NCBI GenBank assembly: GCA_963663265.2
Contig: CAXXXM010000004.1
Location: forward strand, 62,001-126,000
Length of the DNA stretch: 64,000 nt
Origin: JAEXOD01 sp963663265
GTDB lineage: Bacteria > Bacteroidota > Ignavibacteria > Ignavibacteriales > Melioribacteraceae
Reading direction: 5' to 3'
Below the pieces are notes generated by a model. It ran no database searches. It was not told where the DNA came from and saw only the letters and a list, made by a program, of their open reading frames with translations. Made by a program: the position numbers and the translations under genes. Of the stretch, positions 52,147 through 62,077 are shown piece after piece (position 1 is the first letter of the stretch; every line of letters starts with the position of its first letter).

Positions 52147-53385
52147 ATGTTTAGATTTTTATTCATTTTCGTTTTTCTTGTTTCAATAACTTGTGCAACT
52201 CCAAATTCCAATACTAAAGTTATTTCAGGTGCTGATTTATTAATCTCCGAAAATTTAGATATAATTAAGGGGAAAAACTTAGGTATCGTAACCAATCATA
52301 CCGCTGTGTTAGCATCCGGTATTCACTTAGTAGATTCATTAGTAAACATCCCTCAAGTTAAGGTTACCGCCTTATTTGGACCGGAACATGGTATACGTGG
52401 TGATGCTCCCGACGGGCTTAAAGTAAGCGATGGTAAAGATAGTAAAACGGGTATTCCTGTTTATTCATTGTATGGAAAAATTAATAAACCAACTCCAGAA
52501 ATGTTAAAAGATGTTGATGTATTAATTTTTGATATTCAAGATATTGGTGCTCGTTTTTATACTTTTATTTCTACTATGTATTATACTATTCAAGCTGCTG
52601 CTGAAAATAATATTCCGGTTATTATTTTGGATAGACCAAACCCTATTGGTGGAATTAAAGTTGGTGGTCCAAATAGAATTGATTCATTTAAGTCTTTTGT
52701 TGGTATTGCCCCAATTCCAATTATGCACGGAATGACTGTTGGTGAACTTGCAACAATGTTTAATGAAGAAGGATACCTTGAAAACAATGTAAAAGCCAAC
52801 CTAAAAGTTATTAAAGTTAAAAATTGGGATAGAGAACAACTGTTTAACCAAACAGGTCTTAAATGGATAAATCCTTCTCCCAATATGATTAATTTAGAAG
52901 CTGCCGCTATTTATCCTGGATTATGTTTATTAGAAGGAACTAATATTTCTGAAGGACGAGGGACATATAAACCATTTTTAACTTTCGGAGCTCCATATAT
53001 TGATTCTGAAAAATTAATCAAAAACTTAGAATCATATAAAATACCGGGAATTAAATTTGTTCCTGCAAAATATACGCCGGTTGAAATTCCTAACATGGCT
53101 TCAAAACCTAAATATGCCGAGTTGGAATGCAATGGTGTTGAATTAATTATTGATGTAAAAGCTGATTTCGACCCTGTTAAATTTGGGGTTATTGTTATTT
53201 ATGAAATCCATAAATTATTCCCTGATAAATTTGAATTCCGTAAAAAGTCTATTGATAGACTTTATGGAAGTACTACCTTTTCTGAGTATATTACAAATAA
53301 TAATACGCCTGATGAAATTTTTTCAACTTGGCAAAACGATTTAAGTAATTTTATTAAAATAAGAAATAAATATTTATTGTACTAA
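52147..53385 (+). CDS. namZ: NamZ-like exo-beta-N-acetylmuramidase (DUF1343)
   Basis: 412 residues with a signal peptide (ITCATP; Cys17 might be a lipid site). Conserved stretches of the DUF1343/NamZ family: GIVTNHTAVLASG, LFGPEHGIRGDA, YSLYGKINKPTPEML, DIQDIGARFYTFISTM, DRPNPIGG, EGTNISEGRGT. NamZ releases terminal MurNAc from peptidoglycan fragments in cell-wall recycling. Exported to the periplasm. The family is clear; enzyme activity is inferred. Confidence 0.88.
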   Translation: MFRFLFIFVFLVSITCATPNSNTKVISGADLLISENLDIIKGKNLGIVTNHTAVLASGIHLVDSLVNIPQVKVTALFGPEHGIRGDAPDGLKVSDGKDSKTGIPVYSLYGKINKPTPEMLKDVDVLIFDIQDIGARFYTFISTMYYTIQAAAENNIPVIILDRPNPIGGIKVGGPNRIDSFKSFVGIAPIPIMHGMTVGELATMFNEEGYLENNVKANLKVIKVKNWDREQLFNQTGLKWINPSPNMINLEAAAIYPGLCLLEGTNISEGRGTYKPFLTFGAPYIDSEKLIKNLESYKIPGIKFVPAKYTPVEIPNMASKPKYAELECNGVELIIDVKADFDPVKFGVIVIYEIHKLFPDKFEFRKKSIDRLYGSTTFSEYITNNNTPDEIFSTWQNDLSNFIKIRNKYLLY

Positions 53386-53398
53386 ATTTGAGAGAAAA

Positions 53399-54397
53399 AT
53401 GAAAAGACTTCTATTAATACTATTCATATCTATATTAGTTGTTTCTTGCGGCAAGTCATCAAACGAAAATGGACAGCCCGAAAAAGTTGATATTGGCAAA
53501 GAACCCGTTCAATTAGTTTATAAGTTTAATCGTGGTGATAAATTTACTTATAAAATGAAAACTGTTGCTTCACAAGGACAGTCCATGAAAACAGATACAA
53601 CAATAACTTCTGAAATCAGTCAAGTAGTTGAATACGTTTTTGATTTTGATGTTGTTGATGTTGATGCCGAAAAAATAGCAGAATTTAATGTTACCATTAA
53701 CGATGTTAAAGTTGAAGCCTCAGCTAATGGAAAAAAATTCTCATTTAAGGCAGGTCAAAAATTGCAAGGTGAAGAATTAAAAAACTTTTTTGAGTACCAA
53801 GCAATGCACCAAGTACCTTTTAGAATTAGAGTTAATAGTATTGGCGAAGTTGTTGAAGTTACCCGTACAAACAAAATTGTTGATAATATGTTAAGCCTTC
53901 AAGGAATAGCCGATTCAGTTTCTGCTCAAGAAAAACTCCAATTTCAAGGCAATTTAAATGAAGGTGCCATTAAACCACTTGTTCAACAATTTTTTAGAAG
54001 AGTACCCGAAAAGAAAGTACATGTTGATTCAACTTGGACATTTGATTACCCATCAAGCCTAATGGTTTACAAAATTGATAATAAAACCACATACAAAGTA
54101 ACTGAATTTGAAAAAATTAACGATCAAGTGATTGCTAAAGTTAATTTAGACCTTCAAGTTAAATGGGAAGGCAAAAATAAAATGACTGATAGAGGCGTTA
54201 ATTATACTTTTGGCGACCCTAAAATTTCAGGTCAAGGCGAACTTTTATTTAATGTTGATAGAGGCTTATTACAAAAATCCGATACTAACACTAAATTAGA
54301 AATTAACATTTTAATGGAAGCTAAACAACCACGCCCAATGACCGCTACCAGAAAAGACTTTACAATTAATACTAATAGTATTGAATTAGTAAAATAA
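53399..54397 (+). CDS. Lipoprotein with DUF6263-like domain
   Basis: 332 residues. Lipobox VVSC (Cys17), then a Gly/Asn/Pro linker and a beta-rich domain (VQLVYKFNRGDKFTYKMKTVASQGQSMKTDTT) typical of a Bacteroidota family of unknown function. PFRIRVNSIGEVVEV and a RRVPEKKVHVDSTW segment are the conserved core. Last gene of the plus-strand cluster, ended by a strong terminator. Confidence 0.7.
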   Translation: MKRLLLILFISILVVSCGKSSNENGQPEKVDIGKEPVQLVYKFNRGDKFTYKMKTVASQGQSMKTDTTITSEISQVVEYVFDFDVVDVDAEKIAEFNVTINDVKVEASANGKKFSFKAGQKLQGEELKNFFEYQAMHQVPFRIRVNSIGEVVEVTRTNKIVDNMLSLQGIADSVSAQEKLQFQGNLNEGAIKPLVQQFFRRVPEKKVHVDSTWTFDYPSSLMVYKIDNKTTYKVTEFEKINDQVIAKVNLDLQVKWEGKNKMTDRGVNYTFGDPKISGQGELLFNVDRGLLQKSDTNTKLEINILMEAKQPRPMTATRKDFTINTNSIELVK

Positions 54398-54412
54398 ATC
54401 AAACCTTAATTA

Positions 54413-54446
54413 TTCAGCCTCCTTTTTAAAGAGGCTGAAAATTTTT
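54413..54446. terminator. Bidirectional terminator between the namZ cluster and the restriction operon
   Basis: TTCAGCCTC and GAGGCTGAA pair over 9 bp with a 9-nt loop and run into AAATTTTT on the plus strand. It serves convergent genes. Confidence 0.85.
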
Positions 54447-54455
54447 ATCCTTCTG

Positions 54456-57400
54456 TTAAACCATCACTTTATTTATTAACTCCTGATAAGAAGTAATTAC
54501 ATCATATTTAACATCGGTATTACCTAAAGCTTCAAAGTGTTTTTTTGCATAATCAATTAAAAGAGATTCCTTTCCCCTAAGCTGTAAAGAGGACATTGAG
54601 CCCTTTGTTTCTGCAATAAAATAAACATACTTAAATTTATCTGTATCAAATACTATTGCCCAATCGGGGTTATAGTTACCAACCGGTGTAGGTATTTTGA
54701 ACCCTCCGGGTAATTTTGCATAAACAAGTATTTCACCACTTTCAAGTGCATTGGCAAAGGTTCGTTCATTTTCCGAATCTGTTTTAATGTAATCATATAT
54801 ATGCTTTTTTACTTCAAGGATATTTTTACTTAACGTTCCATTAAAATTATTTATTGTAAAAATATCGTCCTCGTATTCTTTATCTGTTTTAGAATATATA
54901 ATATTATTAATTAAGGTTGTTGCCTTCTCTTCATTTATAAGTTTTGAAATCTCTTTAATAAAACTTTCAGGATTTGTTCTAAACATCTTAAATTTAGTTT
55001 CATTAATGCCTTTTAATATCTCTACTACGGTTTTACGGGTTAGTTTTGTTTCTTTTGTTATTTCCCCTATTAAATCATATTTAACTGAACCAAGTATTGA
55101 ATCAGTTTTTTCAGAAATATTTCTTGTTCTAACCATACCCGTTCCATCTAATAAACTTTGCTTACTTATTTCGTCTGTTTGTTTACCTTCGGAAATAGTA
55201 ACAATAATTTTTTTTACTTCTAACTTCTCATCAATAGAAGTTATACATTTATTTATCAATTCTTCACTATCAAAATCAACTTCATATACAGTTTTAACTT
55301 TAATTTTCTTCCATAATTCTTGAAACTCTTTTTTTGCAAAGTTGTCATTTGGCTTTAATATCTCTTCTTTAATATTATTTGCCTTTTCGTTATCCGCTGC
55401 CTTAAAGTTAGCAGTTGAGTATATACTTTGCAATAATTCAATTATTTCCCCCTTAAATTCATTAAATTTGGGAGATAATTGAAATTCTTTTTTTTCAACT
55501 GCATTTATAAAGTTTTCAGTAATTTTATAATCATCATCTAAATAACCTGCGTTTTTGCAGCAAACTATTAAATCCATTGAAGCAACAGTATCAAAGGTAA
55601 AAATATTTCCGGTACTATTTTTAAGTACTCGTCCATTGAGTATTTCCGGTTTAAGTTGTATTGGTCTATCTGACAATGTTTCTACAATTTCATTTTGTAG
55701 TCCTTTGGCAAATTCATCATACGATTCACTTGCAATTATTGATAATGTATTTATATCGAAAAATTCGTTTTCTAAAACAGAATAGTCCATTCTTTCGCCC
55801 TTATTATTTACGCATATTCGTAAACCTCTTCCTATTTCTTGTCTTTTGCTTATTGTGGATTGGCTATATTTAAGTGTACATATTTGAAATACATTTGGGT
55901 TATCCCATCCTTCGCGTAAAGCAGAGTGTGAAAAAATAAATCTTGTTGGTTCACTCAAACTTAACAATTTTTCTTTATTTTTCATAATCAAGTCATAAGC
56001 ACTTTCGTCGTCACTTCCTTCCTCCGTTCTTTTTTCAACAGAGTTTACCATTCTTCCGTTTTTGTCAATTGAAAAATACCCTTTATGGATGTCTTCTGTT
56101 TTATGATTTGTTATATAGTTATAATAATTTTCATCCAAAAAGTTTAGGTTGTTTAATAATTGTCGATATTCTTCTTCAAATATTAACGCGTATTCACTTT
56201 TAATTTCGTTACTACTTTTATCATATTGCCTATATTTTGCAACTTCATCAATAAAAAATAATGATAAAACTTTAATCCCTTTGTTAAAAAGTTTTTGTTC
56301 TTTTTCTAAATGCGACTTAATAGTTTCGCGAATTTGTATCCTTCTAATATGTTCTTCATCAACATCACCCAGTACCTGTCCTACAAATATTTCAACCCCA
56401 TTTGTAAAGGAAACACTATTTTTAAGTCCATTTATTTCTTTTACAACAAAACCCCTGTATTGTATTAATTCACCAGACATTTCAAATAAATTATCCCCCT
56501 CTGCAATTTTTCTTATAACCTTTTTTAAGCCTGTTTGTTGATTAACCTCAATTTCCATAAATGCAACAGGATATTTATTTGTACTTATTAATATCCTGTC
56601 TAAAAATAAATAACTGTTAGTTCCACTATTACCGGTTGATTCAATACCAATAACATTTATTTTTTTTACAAGTTTTTTATTATAAGCATCAATTGCATCA
56701 AGCCTATATATTTTATTATACTCTTTTTTATGTGTTGCAGAATAACGGATGTTAAACAACGGGTCAAATTCATGTAAAAGTGCTTCAGCTTTTTCACCAA
56801 ACCTTTGAGGTTCATCCATAATAATTATTGGTCTTGTTCTTTTAATTATATCTATTGGCTTTTCTGATTGCAGACTGTCAAGCTCTTGAAAAATTTTACG
56901 CGATTCTTTGCTTTTAGTTGCAAATGCCTGATAGTTCATTATTATTACTTCAATATTGGAAGTGTTTGCAAAACTTTTTATATTAACTAAATTAGACTTT
57001 TTTTGTGTATTATAAATTGTAAAGCGTATTTTTTTACCATATATTTCTTGAAAATGATCGGCAGTAATTTCCAACGATTTATTAACACCTTCACGTATGG
57101 CAATAGAAGGCACCATTATTATAAATTTACTCCAGCCATAAACCTTATTAAGTTCAAACATTGTTTTTGTATAAACATAAGTTTTACCTGTACCAGTTTC
57201 CATTTCAATTGTTATATTAAATCCTTGTAATGGGCTGGTTGTATATTTACCTTCTATATTAGTAACAACTTTTAATCCTTGTTCTTTTTGAACCTCTTGT
57301 ATATTTTTAAGAAACTCAATATCTGTTAAATGAATTGGATTGTTCGAAAATATATTCAAATCCGTTATTTCTTTACCAAATAATGGATCTTCAATTATTT

Positions 57401-57509
57401 TTCTGCCAACAAGCTCTTTACGTGCCCCTTTTGTTTGACCGGAAAAACACTTTACTAAAGCCATAGTTGCTTCGTGCTGATACAGTTGTTGTTTAAATTT
57501 TAGTATCAT
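54456..57509 (-). CDS. res: Type III restriction enzyme, Res subunit
   Basis: 1017 residues. Superfamily 2 helicase: Walker A METGTGKT (GTGKT 106-110), motif II DEPQ (232-235) followed by YSATHK (motif III), motif VI region QEIGRGLRI. The C-terminus has a PD-(D/E)xK nuclease with Asp949 (NPDWAI), Glu967 and Lys969 (ETK). ATP-dependent translocation or switching lets it find a second Mod site and cut. Follows Mod after one base. All motifs look intact. Confidence 0.93.
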   Translation of the reverse strand: MILKFKQQLYQHEATMALVKCFSGQTKGARKELVGRKIIEDPLFGKEITDLNIFSNNPIHLTDIEFLKNIQEVQKEQGLKVVTNIEGKYTTSPLQGFNITIEMETGTGKTYVYTKTMFELNKVYGWSKFIIMVPSIAIREGVNKSLEITADHFQEIYGKKIRFTIYNTQKKSNLVNIKSFANTSNIEVIIMNYQAFATKSKESRKIFQELDSLQSEKPIDIIKRTRPIIIMDEPQRFGEKAEALLHEFDPLFNIRYSATHKKEYNKIYRLDAIDAYNKKLVKKINVIGIESTGNSGTNSYLFLDRILISTNKYPVAFMEIEVNQQTGLKKVIRKIAEGDNLFEMSGELIQYRGFVVKEINGLKNSVSFTNGVEIFVGQVLGDVDEEHIRRIQIRETIKSHLEKEQKLFNKGIKVLSLFFIDEVAKYRQYDKSSNEIKSEYALIFEEEYRQLLNNLNFLDENYYNYITNHKTEDIHKGYFSIDKNGRMVNSVEKRTEEGSDDESAYDLIMKNKEKLLSLSEPTRFIFSHSALREGWDNPNVFQICTLKYSQSTISKRQEIGRGLRICVNNKGERMDYSVLENEFFDINTLSIIASESYDEFAKGLQNEIVETLSDRPIQLKPEILNGRVLKNSTGNIFTFDTVASMDLIVCCKNAGYLDDDYKITENFINAVEKKEFQLSPKFNEFKGEIIELLQSIYSTANFKAADNEKANNIKEEILKPNDNFAKKEFQELWKKIKVKTVYEVDFDSEELINKCITSIDEKLEVKKIIVTISEGKQTDEISKQSLLDGTGMVRTRNISEKTDSILGSVKYDLIGEITKETKLTRKTVVEILKGINETKFKMFRTNPESFIKEISKLINEEKATTLINNIIYSKTDKEYEDDIFTINNFNGTLSKNILEVKKHIYDYIKTDSENERTFANALESGEILVYAKLPGGFKIPTPVGNYNPDWAIVFDTDKFKYVYFIAETKGSMSSLQLRGKESLLIDYAKKHFEALGNTDVKYDVITSYQELINKVMV

Positions 57510-57510
57510 C

Positions 57511-59583
57511 TTAAATTACCTTTACAACTGTTTCAGGGGAAAGTCTCTTAAATCGTTCTTCAACATTAATTCTATCTTTATCATCCTTAAAGCTTGCGTC
57601 CTTAAAAACAACTTTGAAAGGTTTTAGTTCGGCTATTTCATCAATAATACCAAAATTAATAGTATCATCAAAACATGCAGCAAGTGCATTTGTTTGAACA
57701 AAAAATACATCATTGCCCAATATTTCTTTTTTCTCTATTGGTAACGATAATTCTAAACCAAGGTCAAGTATAACCTGCGTTAACAAATCTTCCGGTGTTC
57801 TATCTTCCTTTATATTGCTTGCAAAAAGATTGTTCTGCTCTGTTTCAGTTGGATGGTAATATACATCTACCATATTGCTTGTGTCTGTTTTATATACTCT
57901 AAAACCAATATCTAAATTATTAATATGTTCAATTTTTAATTCAATTTCTTTTTTTTTGTCTTCAAGTTCTTCATCGCCCATATAAGATGGCTGTTCCAAT
58001 TGTTTGTTAATATATTCAAGTTCTTTATTATATTTTTCTAAATATTCCCCTTTATTTTTTTTACCTGCACGCCTAATCCGTTCTTTACCAATTGCTGTAA
58101 TTGTATTATATCCGGATTTATAAGCTTCTGCATTTTCGTCTATCTTTTCCGGTAGTTGTACCATAATAAATTTACGGTGCCCACTGTCTTCAGCATTTAA
58201 TTGCATAATTGCATGTGCAGTTGTTCCAGAACCCGAGAAGAAATCTAGTATAACACAATTATCATCTCGAATAGAGGCAATAAATTTTTCAATAAGCTTT
58301 ACGGGTTTTGGAAAATCTAATATCCCTTTCGTTTCCATCAATATCCGTAACTCTTCTTCTCCGTCTTCATTCGAACCCCATCCATCTTCAAATAGATCAT
58401 CTAAATTGAAATCTTTATATTTAGAATCTTTATTCTTGCCTAAACGTGGAAGTATATCTTTTAATGTTTTATATCTAGCATCTTTCACAATTCTACGTAT
58501 ATATAAATCTTGAGTAATGTAGAGTTCTTTTTTTTCGGCAAATACGTTTATAAGGGATTGCGAGTACCTCCAATTTCCCTCAATTACGAGTTCTTCCGTT
58601 AATATATTATCACATATAACAAGGTTAGAATGCAAAATTAAATCCATTGTGTTTACCGATATTTTACTTCCTTTAGGTAGAGTATAATTACTTTCCTTAA
58701 ATTTACTTTCAATACCAGGAGGGATTGTTCTTATTTCTCTTTTATTTGATTCATTCACACATGGATATGTTTCGATTGAAGTATTAATTTCGCCAATAAG
58801 TCCTTTAAATTTTCCAATATCTTTGGAAAACACAAGTATATATTCCTTAATATTTGTAATTGTATTTGATAAAAAAGTACCTTTTTTTTTCTTCTCCCAT
58901 ACTAATTCAGTTATAAAATTATTTTCTCCAAAAATTTCATCACAAATCTTTTTCAAATTATGCACTTCATTATCATCAATACTTATAAAAGCAACCCCAT
59001 CTTCTTTAAGTAAATCTCTTGCAATAACCAACCTTTCATACATCATACTTAACCAATCCGAATGAAAACGACCATTTGAATCAGTATTCTTAAATAACTT
59101 TCCACCATCTTCATCCAATACGCCAATTTCATCCTCATACTCCTCTTTTGCAACACTAAATTTATCCTTATAAATAAAATCATTACCGGTGTTGTAAGGC
59201 GGATCTATGTAAATCATTTTAACTTTACCAAGATAAGATTCCTGTAAAATTTTTAATACCTCAAAGTTATCCCCTTCAATATATAAATTTTCGGTTTTTT
59301 CAAAATCCACACTATCCTCAATTACAGGTCTAAGTGTTGTATATATTGGTGTATTAGCTTTTAACAAAGATGCTTTTTTACCGGGCCAATCAAGGTGGTA
59401 TCTTTCGTTATCACCTTCAACTAAAACATTACTTAATTTTTGTTTAAGCAAGTCAAAATCAATCCCCTTAATAAGTTCACCATTTTCGTTTTTTATCTCT
59501 GTAATTACTTCTGGGAATATTTTAGAAATCTGTTCAACATTGTTATCAACTAAGTTAGGGGTTTGCATCTTAAGTTTTTGCAT
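57511..59583 (-). CDS. mod: Type III DNA methyltransferase, Mod subunit
   Basis: 690 residues. N6-adenine beta-class order: motif IV DPPYNTGND (127-135), a target-recognition region (~240-430), then motif I FSGSGTTAHA (~452-461). The C-terminal ~150 residues end in a domain shared with type III Mod proteins. The middle region decides the recognition sequence and cannot be read from sequence. Starts 10 bases after the DUF262 gene. Forms Mod2Res complexes. Confidence 0.93.
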   Translation of the reverse strand: MQKLKMQTPNLVDNNVEQISKIFPEVITEIKNENGELIKGIDFDLLKQKLSNVLVEGDNERYHLDWPGKKASLLKANTPIYTTLRPVIEDSVDFEKTENLYIEGDNFEVLKILQESYLGKVKMIYIDPPYNTGNDFIYKDKFSVAKEEYEDEIGVLDEDGGKLFKNTDSNGRFHSDWLSMMYERLVIARDLLKEDGVAFISIDDNEVHNLKKICDEIFGENNFITELVWEKKKKGTFLSNTITNIKEYILVFSKDIGKFKGLIGEINTSIETYPCVNESNKREIRTIPPGIESKFKESNYTLPKGSKISVNTMDLILHSNLVICDNILTEELVIEGNWRYSQSLINVFAEKKELYITQDLYIRRIVKDARYKTLKDILPRLGKNKDSKYKDFNLDDLFEDGWGSNEDGEEELRILMETKGILDFPKPVKLIEKFIASIRDDNCVILDFFSGSGTTAHAIMQLNAEDSGHRKFIMVQLPEKIDENAEAYKSGYNTITAIGKERIRRAGKKNKGEYLEKYNKELEYINKQLEQPSYMGDEELEDKKKEIELKIEHINNLDIGFRVYKTDTSNMVDVYYHPTETEQNNLFASNIKEDRTPEDLLTQVILDLGLELSLPIEKKEILGNDVFFVQTNALAACFDDTINFGIIDEIAELKPFKVVFKDASFKDDKDRINVEERFKRLSPETVVKVI

Positions 59584-59593
59584 ATAAAATCCT

Positions 59594-61291
59594 TTAATTC
59601 ATTTTCCAAATGGCAGCGGCTTGTTTAGCTAAAAATAGTTGGAATTCATTTAATGAATTAATATTCCAGTCATCCTTTAGCAAATGTTTATTAGTTAACA
59701 CATAACGACTTTTTTTATAAATCTCTTTTTTAGTTGCAAAAAGAGTATCTGAACATTTATTATTAAGTTTACTTTCAAGCAAGGTATAATTACCAATTCT
59801 GTAAATAAATTTGTGGGCATTATCGTTAAAATTTTTGTTCCACTCATTGCTAAAATTTTCGGGCAGTATATGCTCAATTGTAAAATTAGAATCGTTATAA
59901 TCATTATCCGTTGCGGATAAATGATTTTCATTTTTAGTTAGTATGTATTTAACAATTTTTTTACTTTGCCCCGAAGAAGGAATTTCTTTAGTAGCAAAAA
60001 TATTTATAAAATCATCATCACTAATATAAATTAAGTCAAGTTCTTTTTTAATGGTAAACAGCTCGTTTATTTCATTATTAAAAACTTTCAGGGCAATAGT
60101 GTTATAAATTCTTTCTTGTTCATTTGGATTTTTTCTTCCAATAACATTATATCTAAAAGAAATTTCGGTTACATAATTAAGGACAGAATGAAATAACTTT
60201 GGTAATTTTTCAAAAACTGAAAACAACAATGGAATTGGCTGCGAAACACCAAAAAGCTGAAGTTCTGATAAACTTCTTTGTATTTCAGTTTTTTTTGGAT
60301 GGTCATTCCAAAACTCGTCATATGGGTTTTTTAGAGCATTAAAAAGATTAGCCTTTTCTTCAAGTTTGTCTAAAAGGTTAAATACATTCTCAGATGTTAT
60401 AACTGTGTTTTTAATAGTCTTAAACAACTGTTCCTTTCTAACTAATTTCATTTGAGAATTTAAATAATATCGTAAAAAGGTTGGAAATGTTTTTAAGCCT
60501 ATCAAATCAACAATTTTTGACCATCTTTCTTCAAGAATATCAATTTGTGAGTTTTGTTTTTCGGATATTGCAAAAATATAATTTTTAAGTAAATCCGTAG
60601 TTGTAAGTTCTACACCACGTGCATTTAAGGTTTCAAAAACAGTATACGCGCTAAGGTCATCATCAACAATAATTTGTATAAACACAATTCTGCGAGCAAC
60701 AATATTTTCCAAAAAAGAACTTATTTTTTCTCCATTATCACCATTAAATTTTTCACTTAATCTTTTATAAAAGTATTTAAAAGCATCATATAAAAGTTTC
60801 TCGGAATCTCTAAGTTTAGAATAATTAACCGGTTCTTTTAATGTTAGTATCCTATCTTGAAAAAACAAATTATTATTTTTATTAAGTGTTAGTTTACTTT
60901 TATAATGAAGTTCCGATAAAGTCTTTTTACCAATAAAATCGCGTTGAATGTTTTCCACTCTTTCGCTATTTTTTTCTTTTTCAATGTTATTATTAATAAA
61001 ATCTTTTAATACGTTTATTATTCCTATTACAAATATTGTTAGAGTAGTTAATCTTTGCTGCCCATCAACAACAATAAAATTATCATCATCGTTAGTAGTC
61101 TGCAAAACAATAGTACCCATATAGTGAGGTGTATTAGGGTTATTTTCCAAAAAAACAACATCATTCCAAAGATCTTCCCAATTCTCCTCTTTCCATGAGT
61201 AATCTCTTTGAAAAATGGGAATTTTATAAATTCTGCCATTTCCTAATAGTTCTTGTAGTGTAGATGTTTTTGTTTCCAACAAATTTTTCAT
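59594..61291 (-). CDS. DUF262 / DUF1524 (GmrSD-like) nuclease
   Basis: 565 residues. N-terminal DUF262 motor-like domain with FQRDYSW (27-33) and DGQQR (76-80), the signature that in GmrSD and related systems couples NTP hydrolysis to DNA cleavage. The C-terminal DUF1524 domain has an HNH-type motif: His474 in EHILPE, Asn501 in GNYTL, Asn510/511 in KLNNK. Related proteins cut modified DNA or act as restriction accessories. It is the first gene of the operon with type III Mod and Res, which suggests one defence unit. A single-chain GmrSD-like architecture. Confidence 0.88.
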   Translation of the reverse strand: MKNLLETKTSTLQELLGNGRIYKIPIFQRDYSWKEENWEDLWNDVVFLENNPNTPHYMGTIVLQTTNDDDNFIVVDGQQRLTTLTIFVIGIINVLKDFINNNIEKEKNSERVENIQRDFIGKKTLSELHYKSKLTLNKNNNLFFQDRILTLKEPVNYSKLRDSEKLLYDAFKYFYKRLSEKFNGDNGEKISSFLENIVARRIVFIQIIVDDDLSAYTVFETLNARGVELTTTDLLKNYIFAISEKQNSQIDILEERWSKIVDLIGLKTFPTFLRYYLNSQMKLVRKEQLFKTIKNTVITSENVFNLLDKLEEKANLFNALKNPYDEFWNDHPKKTEIQRSLSELQLFGVSQPIPLLFSVFEKLPKLFHSVLNYVTEISFRYNVIGRKNPNEQERIYNTIALKVFNNEINELFTIKKELDLIYISDDDFINIFATKEIPSSGQSKKIVKYILTKNENHLSATDNDYNDSNFTIEHILPENFSNEWNKNFNDNAHKFIYRIGNYTLLESKLNNKCSDTLFATKKEIYKKSRYVLTNKHLLKDDWNINSLNEFQLFLAKQAAAIWKMN

Positions 61292-61335
61292 TATTTTACC
61301 TCAACCATAAAGATAACTTTTTGTAATCACTTCCT

Positions 61336-61364
61336 TAAATTTAATAAAGTTTTATTTATTTCAA
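61336..61364 (-). promoter_or_regulatory. Possible promoter of the DUF262-mod-res operon
   Basis: On the minus strand TTGAAA (61359-61364) and TAAATTTA (61336-61343), 15 bases apart, about 45 bases before the ATG. A GAGG ribosome binding site follows. AT-rich background makes this tentative. Confidence 0.3.
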
Positions 61365-61487
61365 CATTGTTTTTATTGGTTAAATCAAAAGTGGGGTTAG
61401 TAAAATTAGTTCGTTATAATGCACAAAATACATATTAAATTATTAATTTTTTATCTAAATAACATTATTTTAAAATATTATCTCACA

Positions 61488-62060
61488 CTACCCCCCTAAA
61501 ATATTCTGTAATAAACTTTTACCGGATTTACAACATAAGTCTAAGTTTATTCCAAAGTAGTTGTTCTGTATATCCAAAAGCGAAATTTTTTTATCTTCAA
61601 TTATTGTGTTAAAACAAGTGTTATCGTTAGATAAAATGTAATTTGAACTTTTATACTTATATACGGGGCACAATTCATTAAATTCAGGGGAATTATTTTT
61701 TGTTTTTACAATATCATCTTTACTAATTTCGCAATCAATACTATTTGAATACGAATAAACATCCGAATGAAACAGCCCCATACCTGAAAACCCCTCTCCA
61801 ACAAAATTAGAACACATTAAAAACATGCCATTATTTATTCCAATAATCTTTTTATTAATAATTTTTAGCACATTTGATATGTTCATTAATTGCATTTTGC
61901 GTAAGGCTTTTTTTTTATCAGAACAATCAGGTAGAATAATTATTTCAGATTTACAGATTAAAACCTCATCAGTTAAAAGTTTATAACTTAAACCCAGTTC
62001 ATCTAAAATACAAGTTACTTCAGTAGTAAATTTATTATCATAATTAATAATGGAAATCAT
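61488..62060 (-). CDS. HisH-like class I glutamine amidotransferase fold without catalytic triad
   Basis: 190 residues. Overall order matches HisH (imidazole glycerol phosphate synthase glutaminase): MISIINYDNK at the start, EIIILPDCSD, IIGINNGMFL, GMGLFHSD, FNELCPVYKY, YFGINLDLCCKSGKSLLQNIL at the end. The nucleophile GIC is GIN (Asn76), and the FHPE His and Glu are Asp174 and Cys176, so glutamine hydrolysis is not possible by the known mechanism. Neighbours are a PEP/pyruvate-binding-domain protein (17 bases upstream in transcription) and a restriction operon, not his genes. Whether it is a decaying HisH or a repurposed subunit is open. PurQ in this window (47935) is intact, for contrast. 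Confidence 0.7.
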   Translation of the reverse strand: MISIINYDNKFTTEVTCILDELGLSYKLLTDEVLICKSEIIILPDCSDKKKALRKMQLMNISNVLKIINKKIIGINNGMFLMCSNFVGEGFSGMGLFHSDVYSYSNSIDCEISKDDIVKTKNNSPEFNELCPVYKYKSSNYILSNDNTCFNTIIEDKKISLLDIQNNYFGINLDLCCKSGKSLLQNILGG

Positions 62061-62077
62061 TTCTCAAACTCAAAAAT

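Noticed and set aside
61488..62060. Calling the gene hisH or a working glutaminase
   Set aside because: The nucleophile, His and Glu are all replaced, and no his genes are near.
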